A DNA stretch of 6,247 nt, from positions 1 to 6,247 of the forward strand of contig JAQGII010000511.1 of NCBI GenBank assembly GCA_028291305.1. The letters run 5' to 3'. The notes below the pieces were generated by a model that was not told where the DNA came from, did no database searches, and worked only from the letters and a program-made list of their open reading frames with translations. A program made the position numbers and the translations under genes. The stretch is from Caulobacteraceae bacterium. GTDB taxonomy: Bacteria > Pseudomonadota > Alphaproteobacteria > Caulobacterales > Caulobacteraceae. Positions 1 through 5,230 of this stretch are shown here, piece after piece. Each line of letters starts with the position of its first letter. Positions within the stretch are counted from its first letter, which is position 1.

Positions 1-862
1 AGCCCAGCACGGCGAACATCATCACGCTGTTGGCCATGGCCGGGTAGATGGCGCCCAGGCCGTCCTCGCCGTTGAGCCGCTCGACCACCCAGTCGCGGCA
101 GGCGTCCAGCGCCCGCTTGCGCAGGCCCTTGGGCCACACCGGCTGGGCCGCCTTCAGCACCGCGTCCAGGGCGTTGAAGCCCCACACCCAGGCCTTCTTC
201 AGGTCCGCCGCCTTGGAGCCGCGCGGCGCGGGCGTGACCTGCTCGAACAGCTCGGGGACGTGCACCCCGCGCCGGTTCACGGCGAGCGGCTTCTGCGACT
301 GCAGCACCAGCAGGGGCACGATCACCGTGCGCGCCCAGTAGGACATCTTGCCCAGGTCGATCGGGAACCAGCGCGGCAGCAGGATGATCTCCGCCGGCAT
401 CACCGGGATCTCCGACCAGGCCATGTCGCCGTACAGCGCCAGCTGGATGCGGGTGAAGACGTTGGTCGCCTGGGCCCCGCCGTGGGCGCGGATGGCGTCG
501 CGGGCGCGCGCCATGTGCGGCGCGTCCAGCGGCTCGCCGATCATCTTCAGGCAGAAGTAGGCCTTCACGCTGGCCGAGATGTCGAAGGCGCCGCCGTGGT
601 AGAGGGGCCAGCCGCCGTGCGCGCCCTGGATGCGGCGCAGGTAAACGCCGATCTTGCGCTCCAGCTCCAGGTCGTCCGGTTCGCCCAGGTAGTGGCGCAG
701 CAGCACATATTCCGACGGGATGGTGGCGTCGGCCTCCAGCTCGAACACGAAGTGGCCGTCGCTCTTCTGCAGCGCCAGCAGCGCATCGGTCGCGCGCGTC
801 ACCAGCCGCTCGACGGCGTCGAGGGTCGGAGATGCGGCGGGATGCGTCGAGGCGTCGTCCAT
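1..862 (-). CDS. shc: Squalene-hopene cyclase, N-terminal part (C-terminus beyond left edge)
   Basis: This encodes the first 287 residues of squalene-hopene cyclase (also called HpnF), the membrane-associated enzyme that cyclises squalene to hopene/hopanol. The family is usually about 630-680 residues, so roughly 43% is present and the catalytic DxDD motif is missing only because of the window edge. Family signatures seen: the QW-type stretch QGAHGGWPLYHGG at residues 79-91 followed by FDISASVKAYFCLKMIGE; PAEIILLPRWFPIDLGKMSY near 156-175; WARTVIVPLLVL at 176-187; and GEDGLGAIYPAMANSVMM at 265-282. The frame is open throughout. The start is well fixed: an in-frame TAG lies at 874-872, leaving only ATG 862 or two CTG codons just upstream. 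No clear Shine-Dalgarno sequence precedes it. It reads in the same direction as hpnB-hpnE but is separated from hpnE by about 1.37 kb. Assignment is by recognised family sequence and cluster context. Confidence 0.96.
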   Translation of the reverse strand, partial: MDDASTHPAASPTLDAVERLVTRATDALLALQKSDGHFVFELEADATIPSEYVLLRHYLGEPDDLELERKIGVYLRRIQGAHGGWPLYHGGAFDISASVKAYFCLKMIGEPLDAPHMARARDAIRAHGGAQATNVFTRIQLALYGDMAWSEIPVMPAEIILLPRWFPIDLGKMSYWARTVIVPLLVLQSQKPLAVNRRGVHVPELFEQVTPAPRGSKAADLKKAWVWGFNALDAVLKAAQPVWPKGLRKRALDACRDWVVERLNGEDGLGAIYPAMANSVMMFAVLG

Positions 863-877
863 CAGCAGGGTCTAGAG

Positions 878-894
878 CATTTTGAGCAAAAGTG
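878..894. repeat. Short inverted repeat next to shc start (dispersed-repeat-like)
   Basis: The bases CATTTTGAGCAAAAGTG form an imperfect palindrome: three T-A pairs, one T-G wobble and two outer pairs around a 5-base GAGCA loop. With the preceding TCTAGAG (871-877), it resembles from memory the TCTAGAGCATTTT-type ends of short dispersed intergenic repeats common in alphaproteobacterial genomes. The resemblance is remembered, not searched. The CTAG of this block supplies the in-frame stop upstream of shc. It could instead be an operator or part of the shc promoter. Confidence 0.4.
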
Positions 895-910
895 GCTACC
901 CCTACCCGCT

Positions 911-930
911 CATCCCGGCGAAGGCCGGGA
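911..930. repeat. CCCGGC-GAAG-GCCGGG palindrome (intergenic repeat-like hairpin)
   Basis: A perfect 6-base-pair stem (CCCGGC at 914-919, GCCGGG at 924-929) encloses a GAAG loop and is preceded by TCAT. The TCATCCCGGCGAAGGCCGGGA word is one I recognise as a very frequent intergenic palindrome in high-GC alphaproteobacteria and some other proteobacteria. Its copy number here cannot be seen because only one full copy is in the window. It has no T-tract on either side, so it is not a typical intrinsic terminator. It lies about 50-70 bases upstream of the shc start. Confidence 0.55.
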
Positions 931-1180
931 CCCAGATCCCATGCCGCTGAGGTCGGCTAGCGACCCATGGCGGATGTTGGGGAGGTCTGCTTGTGGCTTA
1001 AGCGTCAGGGGCTTAGCTTGGTGCTGCCTCCAGTCGACTGAGAGCGCGGACGGGAATGACCGAAGGTCGGGGACTCAAGCTTCTGAATGGGTTGCGGTGG
1101 GCTTGGGGCCGTTATTTGGGGTCCAGAGGAAAGGCCGAACCCGCGCTCGCCTTGTATGACAGAATTTTTTCGTCGAGAGG

Positions 1181-1188
1181 GCTATACA
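1181..1188 (+). promoter_or_regulatory. Possible -10 element for the zinc-ribbon gene
   Basis: GCTATACA sits seven bases before the first ATG of the downstream gene, within an AT-richer patch that also contains a T6 run at 1165-1170. It resembles a sigma-70 -10 box (TATACA) with the GC extension seen in Caulobacter housekeeping promoters. No well-spaced -35 element is evident. If used, transcription would begin at about 1195, giving an almost leaderless message for ATG 1196 or a 10-base leader for ATG 1205. Weak, single-motif evidence. Confidence 0.25.
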
Positions 1189-1195
1189 ACCTGGG

Positions 1196-1492
1196 ATGTT
1201 AGCGATGCCATCGCGAATTTTGTTTGAGATAAGCTACTGGATAATAACTTTATCTACATTGTATGTTATATTTGCAGTCATATCTGGCTCATTGGGAGCT
1301 CCTGGATGGTTGTTGATAATTCCAATTATATTAATATTCGCGCCTGCCGCCGCCTATATGGTTATGTATAAATGCAAAGTCTGCGGAAAGCCTGTCTATA
1401 CGGTAGACAATTTGCGGAATGTTTCAGGAGGATTGAAAAAAATGCCCCTGCATCGTTTCTGTGTATGCCCATCGTGCGGCAACAAGCTGTAG
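1196..1492 (+). CDS. Small two-helix membrane protein with C-terminal zinc-ribbon-like cysteines
   Basis: I do not recognise a named family for this 98-residue protein. Two hydrophobic segments are visible: about residues 13-33, rich in Ile/Leu/Val, and about 37-57 (LLIIPIILIFAPAAAYMVMY is the core). A soluble tail of about 40 residues follows with C60-x2-C63 and C89-x-C91-x2-C94. C60, C63, C91 and C94 are spaced like a treble-clef or zinc-ribbon knuckle pair (KCKVCGK and CPSCGNKL), and H86 is a further possible ligand. The topology suggests an inner-membrane hairpin with a cytoplasmic metal-binding tail; that is inference. Base use is strikingly unlike the hpn genes: many A/T-ending codons, including eight ATA isoleucines and TTA leucines in the membrane half. 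This suggests recent acquisition. The second start, ATG 1205, has GGGA eight bases upstream and may be the real one (95 residues). It is divergent from shc and convergent with the 1820-2059 gene. Confidence 0.72.
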   Translation: MLAMPSRILFEISYWIITLSTLYVIFAVISGSLGAPGWLLIIPIILIFAPAAAYMVMYKCKVCGKPVYTVDNLRNVSGGLKKMPLHRFCVCPSCGNKL

Positions 1493-1819
1493 AGGTGCGT
1501 CTGCATTTGAGTCTTTGCCTCTGAATTAATTGCTTTCAAGTTTTTGAATTTAGGACCTAGCGCGAATTCGGGGGCGGGAGCATTGGTCCCCGACCGGGCA
1601 GACTAGCAATAACTAGCGAGCCGACGCACAGGCTGGCTCTTACAATTCATACGACGTACGACCAAATCGCCCTTCAAACCGTGAGCCGAACCGCCAGGCA
1701 GATCATCAATGTGAACCCGCAATGGGGTGCTCAATTCGACGAATGGTTTCAGCAGCAAGTTCGAACTGCCGGTGCCTGATTAATTTCCGCTCTCCACCCC
1801 AACTCGGTACTCCAGGCCG
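1493..1819. other. Intergenic stretch between convergent small genes
   Basis: These 327 bases lie between the ends of two convergent small genes. The first third is AT-rich and includes a small inverted repeat TTCAA-GTTT-TTGAA at 1535-1548. A 7-bp stem with one wobble (CGGGGGC 1569-1575, GTCCCCG 1586-1592) follows, but neither flank has the T-run expected of an intrinsic terminator. ACTAGC occurs twice, about 10 bases apart, near 1602-1617. From 1561 to 1779 the plus strand is open in one frame with an unremarkable, non-repetitive amino-acid composition, listed separately as a possible remnant. No RNA gene or site was recognised. Confidence 0.5.
1561..1779 (+). pseudogene. Possible remnant or very small ORF of unknown origin
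   Basis: A plus-strand frame is open from just after TAG 1558-1560 to TGA 1777-1779. The only usual start codon in it is GTG 1681, which would give a 32-residue peptide (VSRTARQIINVNPQ, then WGAQFDEWFQQQVRTAGA). No Shine-Dalgarno sequence precedes it. The composition, with mixed charged, Gln-rich and aromatic residues, looks more protein-like than the Arg/Pro-rich shadow frames elsewhere, so it could be the 3' end of a gene whose beginning was lost. I do not recognise the family. Chance openness over 73 codons in moderately GC-rich DNA is a real alternative. Confidence 0.2.
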
Positions 1820-2059
1820 TCAATTCCGCCGTGCCGCGCCTAACAGCAGGAGCCCTCTCGCGACGAGCAGCAAGATGCCCGCACTCGCGCCGAGGATGCT
1901 GAGAAGCGCCAATAGGGCCCTGAACACCAGCAGCGTCTCGATGTCTGAGAATGCAGGCCAGGGAAGCCACGCCACCCCCATCAGCCCGGCGCTGCCAGCA
2001 AACACCAAGAGCGCCGTCCGTGCGGCCCATCTCGAGGTTTGATCGTCGATCTTAGCCAT
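1820..2059 (-). CDS. Small two-helix membrane protein, unknown family
   Basis: This 79-residue protein begins MAKIDDQTSRWAARTALLVF and is strongly hydrophobic after a short polar N-terminus. Two membrane segments can be drawn, at about residues 15-35 (ending ...VAWLPWPAF) and about 43-74 (LLVFRALLALLSILGASAGI and onward). It ends in a basic tail, GAARRN. I do not recognise a family and propose no function. The start at ATG 2059 is favoured by a near-perfect Shine-Dalgarno AAGGGAGG six bases upstream. An in-frame ATG at 2170 would add a polar 37-residue extension without such support. It lies in the hpn direction, 174 bases after hpnE, so it may share that transcript. It faces the AT-rich zinc-ribbon gene, with 327 bases between the two gene ends. 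Confidence 0.65.
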   Translation of the reverse strand: MAKIDDQTSRWAARTALLVFAGSAGLMGVAWLPWPAFSDIETLLVFRALLALLSILGASAGILLLVARGLLLLGAARRN

Positions 2060-2065
2060 GGAGTG

Positions 2066-2073
2066 CCTCCCTT
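2066..2073 (-). promoter_or_regulatory. Strong Shine-Dalgarno of the 79-residue membrane protein
   Basis: On the minus strand, AAGGGAGG is followed by a six-base spacer (CACTCC) and ATG 2059. It is the best ribosome-binding site in the window and decides the start. Its AAGG is also one arm of the palindrome CCTTC-TC-GAAGG (2081-2070), so a short hairpin could mask it; this is inference. Confidence 0.65.
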
Positions 2074-2102
2074 CGAGAAGGTCCTGCCACGGGCTACATG
2101 TC

Positions 2103-2159
2103 AACGTCCGCAATCCACCCAGGAGAGCCCTTGGAAACGTCCGCTTCTGGGCGGAAGCG
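2103..2159. repeat. Direct repeat AACGTCCGC x2 with adjoining hairpin
   Basis: AACGTCCGC occurs at 2103-2111 and again at 2136-2144, 33 bases apart start to start. The second copy runs into a perfect 6-bp stem, CGCTTC (2142-2147) and GAAGCG (2154-2159), with a TGGGCG loop. The layout is reminiscent of intergenic repeats built around a GTCCGC...GCGGAC core seen in many alphaproteobacterial genomes, but this is from memory. It lies between hpnE and the small membrane protein gene. It has no T-run, so it is not an obvious terminator; an operator with two half-sites is another reading. Confidence 0.35.
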
Positions 2160-2233
2160 TAGGCCTGCATTCGACATCCACAGCCTGCTACGCACCGCCC
2201 TGCGGATGGCCGGGACGAGCGGATTTGAAACGT

Positions 2234-3487
2234 TCAGCGCGAAACCAGCCCCGCCGCCGTCTCGCCCGAGCGCAGGGCGCCCTCGATGGTGGCGGGGAGG
2301 CCCGTCTGGGTCCAGTCGCCGGCCAGCAGCAGGTTGGCCAGGGCGGTCCTGGCGGGCGGGCGCCTGGCGTCCTGGGCGGGGGTGGCGGCGAAGGTGGCGC
2401 GCTTCTCCTTGACGATCTGCCAGGCGGGCAGGGCCGCGTCGCCGAGGTCGAGGGTCCTGACGACGTCGGTCCAGAGCGTCCGGGCCAGGGTTTCGCGGTC
2501 CCGGTCGACGATGGCGTCGGCCCCGGACACCGTCACCGAGATGCGGTCGCGGAAGACGAACACCCACTCGGCGACGCCGCCGATCAGGCCGGTCATGGGC
2601 GCCGCGCGGCGATAGTCGAAGCCCGGCGGCAGGGCGAAGTGGGCGTTGACAATGGCGCGGAAGTCGTCGGGAACGGACAGGCCGGGCAGCAGGTCCCGCG
2701 CCGGGGCGGGGGCCACGGCCAGCACCACGCGGTCGTCCGGGTCGAGCGGAACGTCGCCGTCGGAGAAGGCCAGGACCGTCGCGCGTCCGCCGGCCTGCGC
2801 GATCCCCTTCAGCGAGCGGCGCAGGCGCACCTCGACGCCCCTGCCCGCCAGATAGGCCAGGGCCGGCTCGACGAAGGCGGCGGCCAGGGTCGGTTCGGCG
2901 ATGCGCGGCCGCGAGGCCATGCCGCCCAGCGCCAGGCTCTCGCGCACCACGGCGCCGGCCAGGTCCATCGAGGCGGTGGCCGGATCGGTGTTGAGCACCG
3001 CCAGCATCACCGGCTGCAGCATCCTGTCCCACAGGGGGCCTCGGCAGCGAATGACCTCGTCCATCCGCTTGCCGGGATGGGCGGTCATGAAGGCGGCCAG
3101 CACGGCGTAGTCCAGGACTCGCGCGCCGGGGACCCGCCGGTTGTTCTGGAAGATCCACCAGGGGATGCGGCCGTCGCTGGGACGCATACGCCAGCGGGCG
3201 CCGTCGCGCAGGTCGAAGAAGGCGAAATCGGCCTTGTCCGGGCCCGCCAGCCGGTCGGAGGCGCCGATGCGCGCCAGGTAGTCCTGCACCGCCCGGTTGC
3301 CCGACAGCACCAGGTGGTTGCCGTTGTCGATGGTCATGCCCAGCTGGGGATCGAAGTAGGAGCGGCAGCGGCCGCCGGCCTGCGCCGCCGCCTCGCTGAG
3401 GATGACCCGCTCGCCGCGCCCGGCCAGGACGGTGGCGGCCGACAGCCCCGCCAACCCGCCGCCGACCACATGCACCACGCGGGTCAC
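2234..3487 (-). CDS. hpnE: Hydroxysqualene dehydroxylase (squalene-associated FAD-dependent desaturase HpnE)
   Basis: HpnE is the FAD-dependent amine-oxidase/phytoene-desaturase-like enzyme that converts hydroxysqualene to squalene, the last step of the three-enzyme bacterial route from farnesyl diphosphate. The 417-residue protein has the family's usual length. An N-terminal dinucleotide-binding fold is visible as VVHVVGGGLAGLSAA (residues 4-18), with a Glu (32) and GGRCRSY (38-44) following. The conserved DNGNHLVLSGN lies at 54-64. The C-terminal FAD-contact segment LLLAGDWTQTGLPATIEGAL is at 387-406, followed by RSGE. The start is GTG 3487, whose GTGA overlaps the hpnD stop by four bases and places the Rossmann motif at the usual distance from the N-terminus. 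The frame stays open far upstream, but that extension only shadows hpnD. It is the last of the compact hpn genes; shc does not follow directly here. Confidence 0.96.
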   Translation of the reverse strand: MTRVVHVVGGGLAGLSAATVLAGRGERVILSEAAAQAGGRCRSYFDPQLGMTIDNGNHLVLSGNRAVQDYLARIGASDRLAGPDKADFAFFDLRDGARWRMRPSDGRIPWWIFQNNRRVPGARVLDYAVLAAFMTAHPGKRMDEVIRCRGPLWDRMLQPVMLAVLNTDPATASMDLAGAVVRESLALGGMASRPRIAEPTLAAAFVEPALAYLAGRGVEVRLRRSLKGIAQAGGRATVLAFSDGDVPLDPDDRVVLAVAPAPARDLLPGLSVPDDFRAIVNAHFALPPGFDYRRAAPMTGLIGGVAEWVFVFRDRISVTVSGADAIVDRDRETLARTLWTDVVRTLDLGDAALPAWQIVKEKRATFAATPAQDARRPPARTALANLLLAGDWTQTGLPATIEGALRSGETAAGLVSR

Positions 3488-4338
3488 CGCATGAGCCCGT
3501 AGCGGACCAGCACCCACAGCTTCTCGGTCTTGCCCAGGCTCACCCGGCGGCGCGGGGGGGCCCAGCCCACGGCGAGCATGCGATCCAGGATCCGGCCGTA
3601 GGCGGCGCGCATCAGGCGCGGCGCGCGCACGTCGCCCCGACGGGATGCGGCCATGATGCGGTCGGCGGCGGCGTAGTGGCCCTGGGCCTCCAGGGCGATA
3701 TGGCGCGCGGCGGCGTCGATGCGCGGGTCGGCGATGACCGTGGCGGGATCGGAGACGGCGATGCCGGCGACGGCGAGGGCGTCGCTCGACACATAAAGCC
3801 GGGATATGCCGGCATCCTCGTCCAGGTCGCGCAGGATGTTGGTCAGCTGCAGGGCGCGGCCGAGGTGGTGCGACAGCGCGATCCCCGCCGCCCGCTCCAT
3901 GCCGAACACCTTGACCGACAGCCGCCCCACGGCGCTGGCCACGCGGTCGCAATAGAGGTCGAGCGTCGCGGCGTCCGGGGCCACGATGTCGCCCGCCACG
4001 TCCATGGCCATGCCGTCGATCACGGCGACGAAGTCGTCCTTCTCCAGGTCGAAGTCGCGCACCGCCTGGGCCAGGAAGGCCGCCTGGCCGGGATCGCCCC
4101 CGGCGTAGAGGGCGTCCAGGTCGCGCCGCCACCGGTCCAGCCCCGCCGCGCGCTGCGGCCGCGCGCCCTCCTGGTCGTCGGCGATATCGTCCACCGCCCG
4201 GCAGAAGGCGTAGATGGCGAACATGCCCGCGCGCCCCTTGGGCGGCATCATCTTCATGGCCGCATAGAAGGAGCTCTTGGCGACCTTGGCCTCGAGGGCC
4301 TGAAGATCCGGCGCCGCGATGTCGGGCGCGCCGCTCAA
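3484..4338 (-). CDS. hpnD: Presqualene diphosphate synthase HpnD
   Basis: HpnD joins two farnesyl diphosphates head-to-head into presqualene diphosphate, the entry step of the HpnDCE route to squalene. The 284-residue protein belongs to the squalene/phytoene synthase family. It shows KSSFYAAMKMMPP at 21-33, the first aspartate-rich motif in CRAVDDIAD at 46-54 (D50, D51, D54), YCDRVASAVGRLSVKVFG at 129-146, and the second aspartate motif in QLTNILRDLDED at 164-175 (D171, D175), followed by SRLYVS. The start is inferred as TTG 4338: TTGA overlaps the hpnC stop, and GGGAG lies seven bases upstream. The next in-frame ATG would fall inside the conserved SSFYAAM segment and remove it, while the longer open frame upstream only shadows hpnC. 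TTG starts are uncommon. Its own stop overlaps the hpnE start. Confidence 0.95.
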   Translation of the reverse strand: MSGAPDIAAPDLQALEAKVAKSSFYAAMKMMPPKGRAGMFAIYAFCRAVDDIADDQEGARPQRAAGLDRWRRDLDALYAGGDPGQAAFLAQAVRDFDLEKDDFVAVIDGMAMDVAGDIVAPDAATLDLYCDRVASAVGRLSVKVFGMERAAGIALSHHLGRALQLTNILRDLDEDAGISRLYVSSDALAVAGIAVSDPATVIADPRIDAAARHIALEAQGHYAAADRIMAASRRGDVRAPRLMRAAYGRILDRMLAVGWAPPRRRVSLGKTEKLWVLVRYGLMR

Positions 4339-5204
4339 CGCTTGGCTCCCAGGCGCGCCAGGGCGGTGCGGACGATGGCGCCCAGCGCCACCGCGGCCAT
4401 CTTCGACTTGGCGTGATGCACGGTCTGTGACAGCGGATCGCGGGCCAGCAGGCCCTTGCACAGGTCCTCGGCCAGGGCCTGGATCACCCCCACCTCCAGC
4501 GCCAGCCGCCCGACCTTGATGCTGCGCGCGAACGGCCGCGAGATGTCCAGCAGGGCCATGGTCTGGAGGGTCAGGCCGACGATCACCGCGCGCAGGGCCG
4601 GCGACGCGACCGACGCGTCCAGCGCCTCGACCCCGGCGCCGGCGGCGTGCAGCCGGTCCAGCGGGATGTAGATGCGGTCGATCTCGCGCCGGTCCTTGCC
4701 GCAGTCCTGCAGGTGGTTGATCACCTGCAGCGCGGCGCACAGGGCGTCGTTCATCGGCCACAGGGCGCGGTCCTCGCCGTGCACGTCGAGCACGAAGCGG
4801 CCCACCGGCGCCGCGGAATAGCGGCAGTAGTCCATCAGGTCGGCCCAGTCGTCGTAGCGCAGCTTGGTGACGTCGCGGCGGAAGGCCTCCAGCAGGTCCA
4901 GGGCGTGTTCGGTGGACAGGTCGCGGGACAGCAGGGCGGCGCGCAGCTCGCGGCCTTCGGGGGCCTCGTTGGTCTCGCCCTCCAGGCTGGCGCGCAGGGC
5001 CTCCAGCAGCTGCAGCTTGGCGCCCGGTTCGGCCAGGGCGTTGTCGGCGACGTCGTCGGCGGCGCGGGCGAAGTTGTAGAAGGCCAGCACCACGGCCCGG
5101 TGGCGCGGGGCGATCAGGGCCGAGGCGACCGGGAAGTTCTCGTCCGTGGAGCCCTTGCCCGAGGCGAGGTCCTCGGCGGCCATGTCCAATGCAGCGCTGT
5201 TCAT
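4335..5204 (-). CDS. hpnC: Hydroxysqualene synthase HpnC
   Basis: HpnC converts presqualene diphosphate to hydroxysqualene, which HpnE then reduces to squalene; older annotation calls it squalene synthase HpnC. The 289-residue protein has the HpnC hallmark SGKGSTDENFPVAS near the N-terminus (15-28), the first aspartate motif ARAADDVADN at 46-55 (D50, D51, D54), YCRYSAAPVGR at 126-136, and the second motif NHLQDCGKD at 163-171 (D167, D171), followed by DRIYIP. These distinguish it from HpnD, which lacks DENFPVAS. The start is taken as ATG 5204, overlapping the stop of a 9-codon mini-ORF; in-frame ATG 5183 (residue 8) is an alternative, and neither has a clear Shine-Dalgarno sequence. It lies 25 bases after hpnB and overlaps hpnD by four bases, indicating one operon and probable translational coupling. 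Confidence 0.95.
   Translation of the reverse strand: MNSAALDMAAEDLASGKGSTDENFPVASALIAPRHRAVVLAFYNFARAADDVADNALAEPGAKLQLLEALRASLEGETNEAPEGRELRAALLSRDLSTEHALDLLEAFRRDVTKLRYDDWADLMDYCRYSAAPVGRFVLDVHGEDRALWPMNDALCAALQVINHLQDCGKDRREIDRIYIPLDRLHAAGAGVEALDASVASPALRAVIVGLTLQTMALLDISRPFARSIKVGRLALEVGVIQALAEDLCKGLLARDPLSQTVHHAKSKMAAVALGAIVRTALARLGAKR
4346..4350 (-). promoter_or_regulatory. Shine-Dalgarno supporting the TTG start of hpnD
   Basis: GGGAG on the minus strand, inside the last codons of hpnC, lies seven bases before TTG 4338. Together with the TTGA overlap and the absence of any other usable start before the conserved FYAAM segment, it supports TTG as the hpnD initiation codon. Confidence 0.5.
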
Positions 5205-5230
5205 GTCGTCGCCAAAATAATCGAAACCAT
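5201..5230 (-). other. Nine-codon mini-ORF linking hpnB and hpnC
   Basis: The short hpnB-hpnC gap is itself an open frame: ATG 5230-5228, then eight codons (peptide MVSIILATT), then TGA 5203-5201. Its ATG overlaps the hpnB stop as TGATG, and its stop overlaps the hpnC start as ATGA. Ribosomes leaving hpnB could therefore reach hpnC through two reinitiation steps. It has AT-richer codons than its neighbours and only a weak upstream AGG. The alternative is coincidence in a 25-base gap, so this is a candidate coupling device and not an established gene. Confidence 0.3.

Larger units (their letters stand above)
863..1195. other. Intergenic gap between divergent shc and zinc-ribbon gene
   Basis: This 333-base stretch separates the divergent starts of shc (leftward) and the zinc-ribbon membrane gene (rightward), so any promoter for each must lie here or just inside the neighbours. 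The shc-proximal part (about 872-930) consists of two short palindromic repeat-like sequences. A third small inverted motif lies near 1052-1070. A long plus-strand open frame crosses the area, but it is the continuation of a shadow frame opposite shc, with a low-complexity Arg/Gly-rich translation, and I do not accept it. GC content looks intermediate: lower than the hpn genes, higher than the gene at 1196. I see no convincing sigma-70 promoter for shc. I see no RNA gene. Confidence 0.5.

Noticed and set aside
260..1159. 299-codon plus-strand open frame
   Set aside because: It lies mostly opposite shc. Its translation is a His/Arg/Gly/Ala-rich shadow typical of high-GC antisense frames, while the minus strand gives clear squalene-hopene cyclase motifs.
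1569..1592. Hairpin CGGGGGC / GTCCCCG as an intrinsic terminator for the convergent small genes
   Set aside because: The stem contains a wobble, the loop is 10 bases, and neither strand has a following T-run.
1722..2042. 106-codon plus-strand frame opposite the small membrane gene
   Set aside because: Ser/Arg/Pro-rich composition with no ribosome-binding site. The opposite strand has a good start signal and a membrane-protein pattern.
2060..2170. Start of the small membrane protein at ATG 2170 (116 residues)
   Set aside because: The extra 37 residues are polar and run through repeat-like DNA. The very strong Shine-Dalgarno directly precedes ATG 2059.
2039..3502. 487-codon plus-strand open frame opposite hpnE
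   Set aside because: Low-complexity Gly/Gln/Arg-rich translation with no recognisable domain. The opposite strand encodes a complete HpnE.
3488..4132. N-terminal extension of hpnE up to 632 codons
   Set aside because: The added part is an Arg/Gly/Pro-rich shadow of hpnD, and the Rossmann motif of HpnE must lie near the N-terminus. GTG 3487 is the right start.
4339..4761. N-terminal extension of hpnD to a 425-residue protein
   Set aside because: The added part only shadows hpnC. Presqualene diphosphate synthases are about 280 residues, and TTG 4338 with GGGAG upstream fits.
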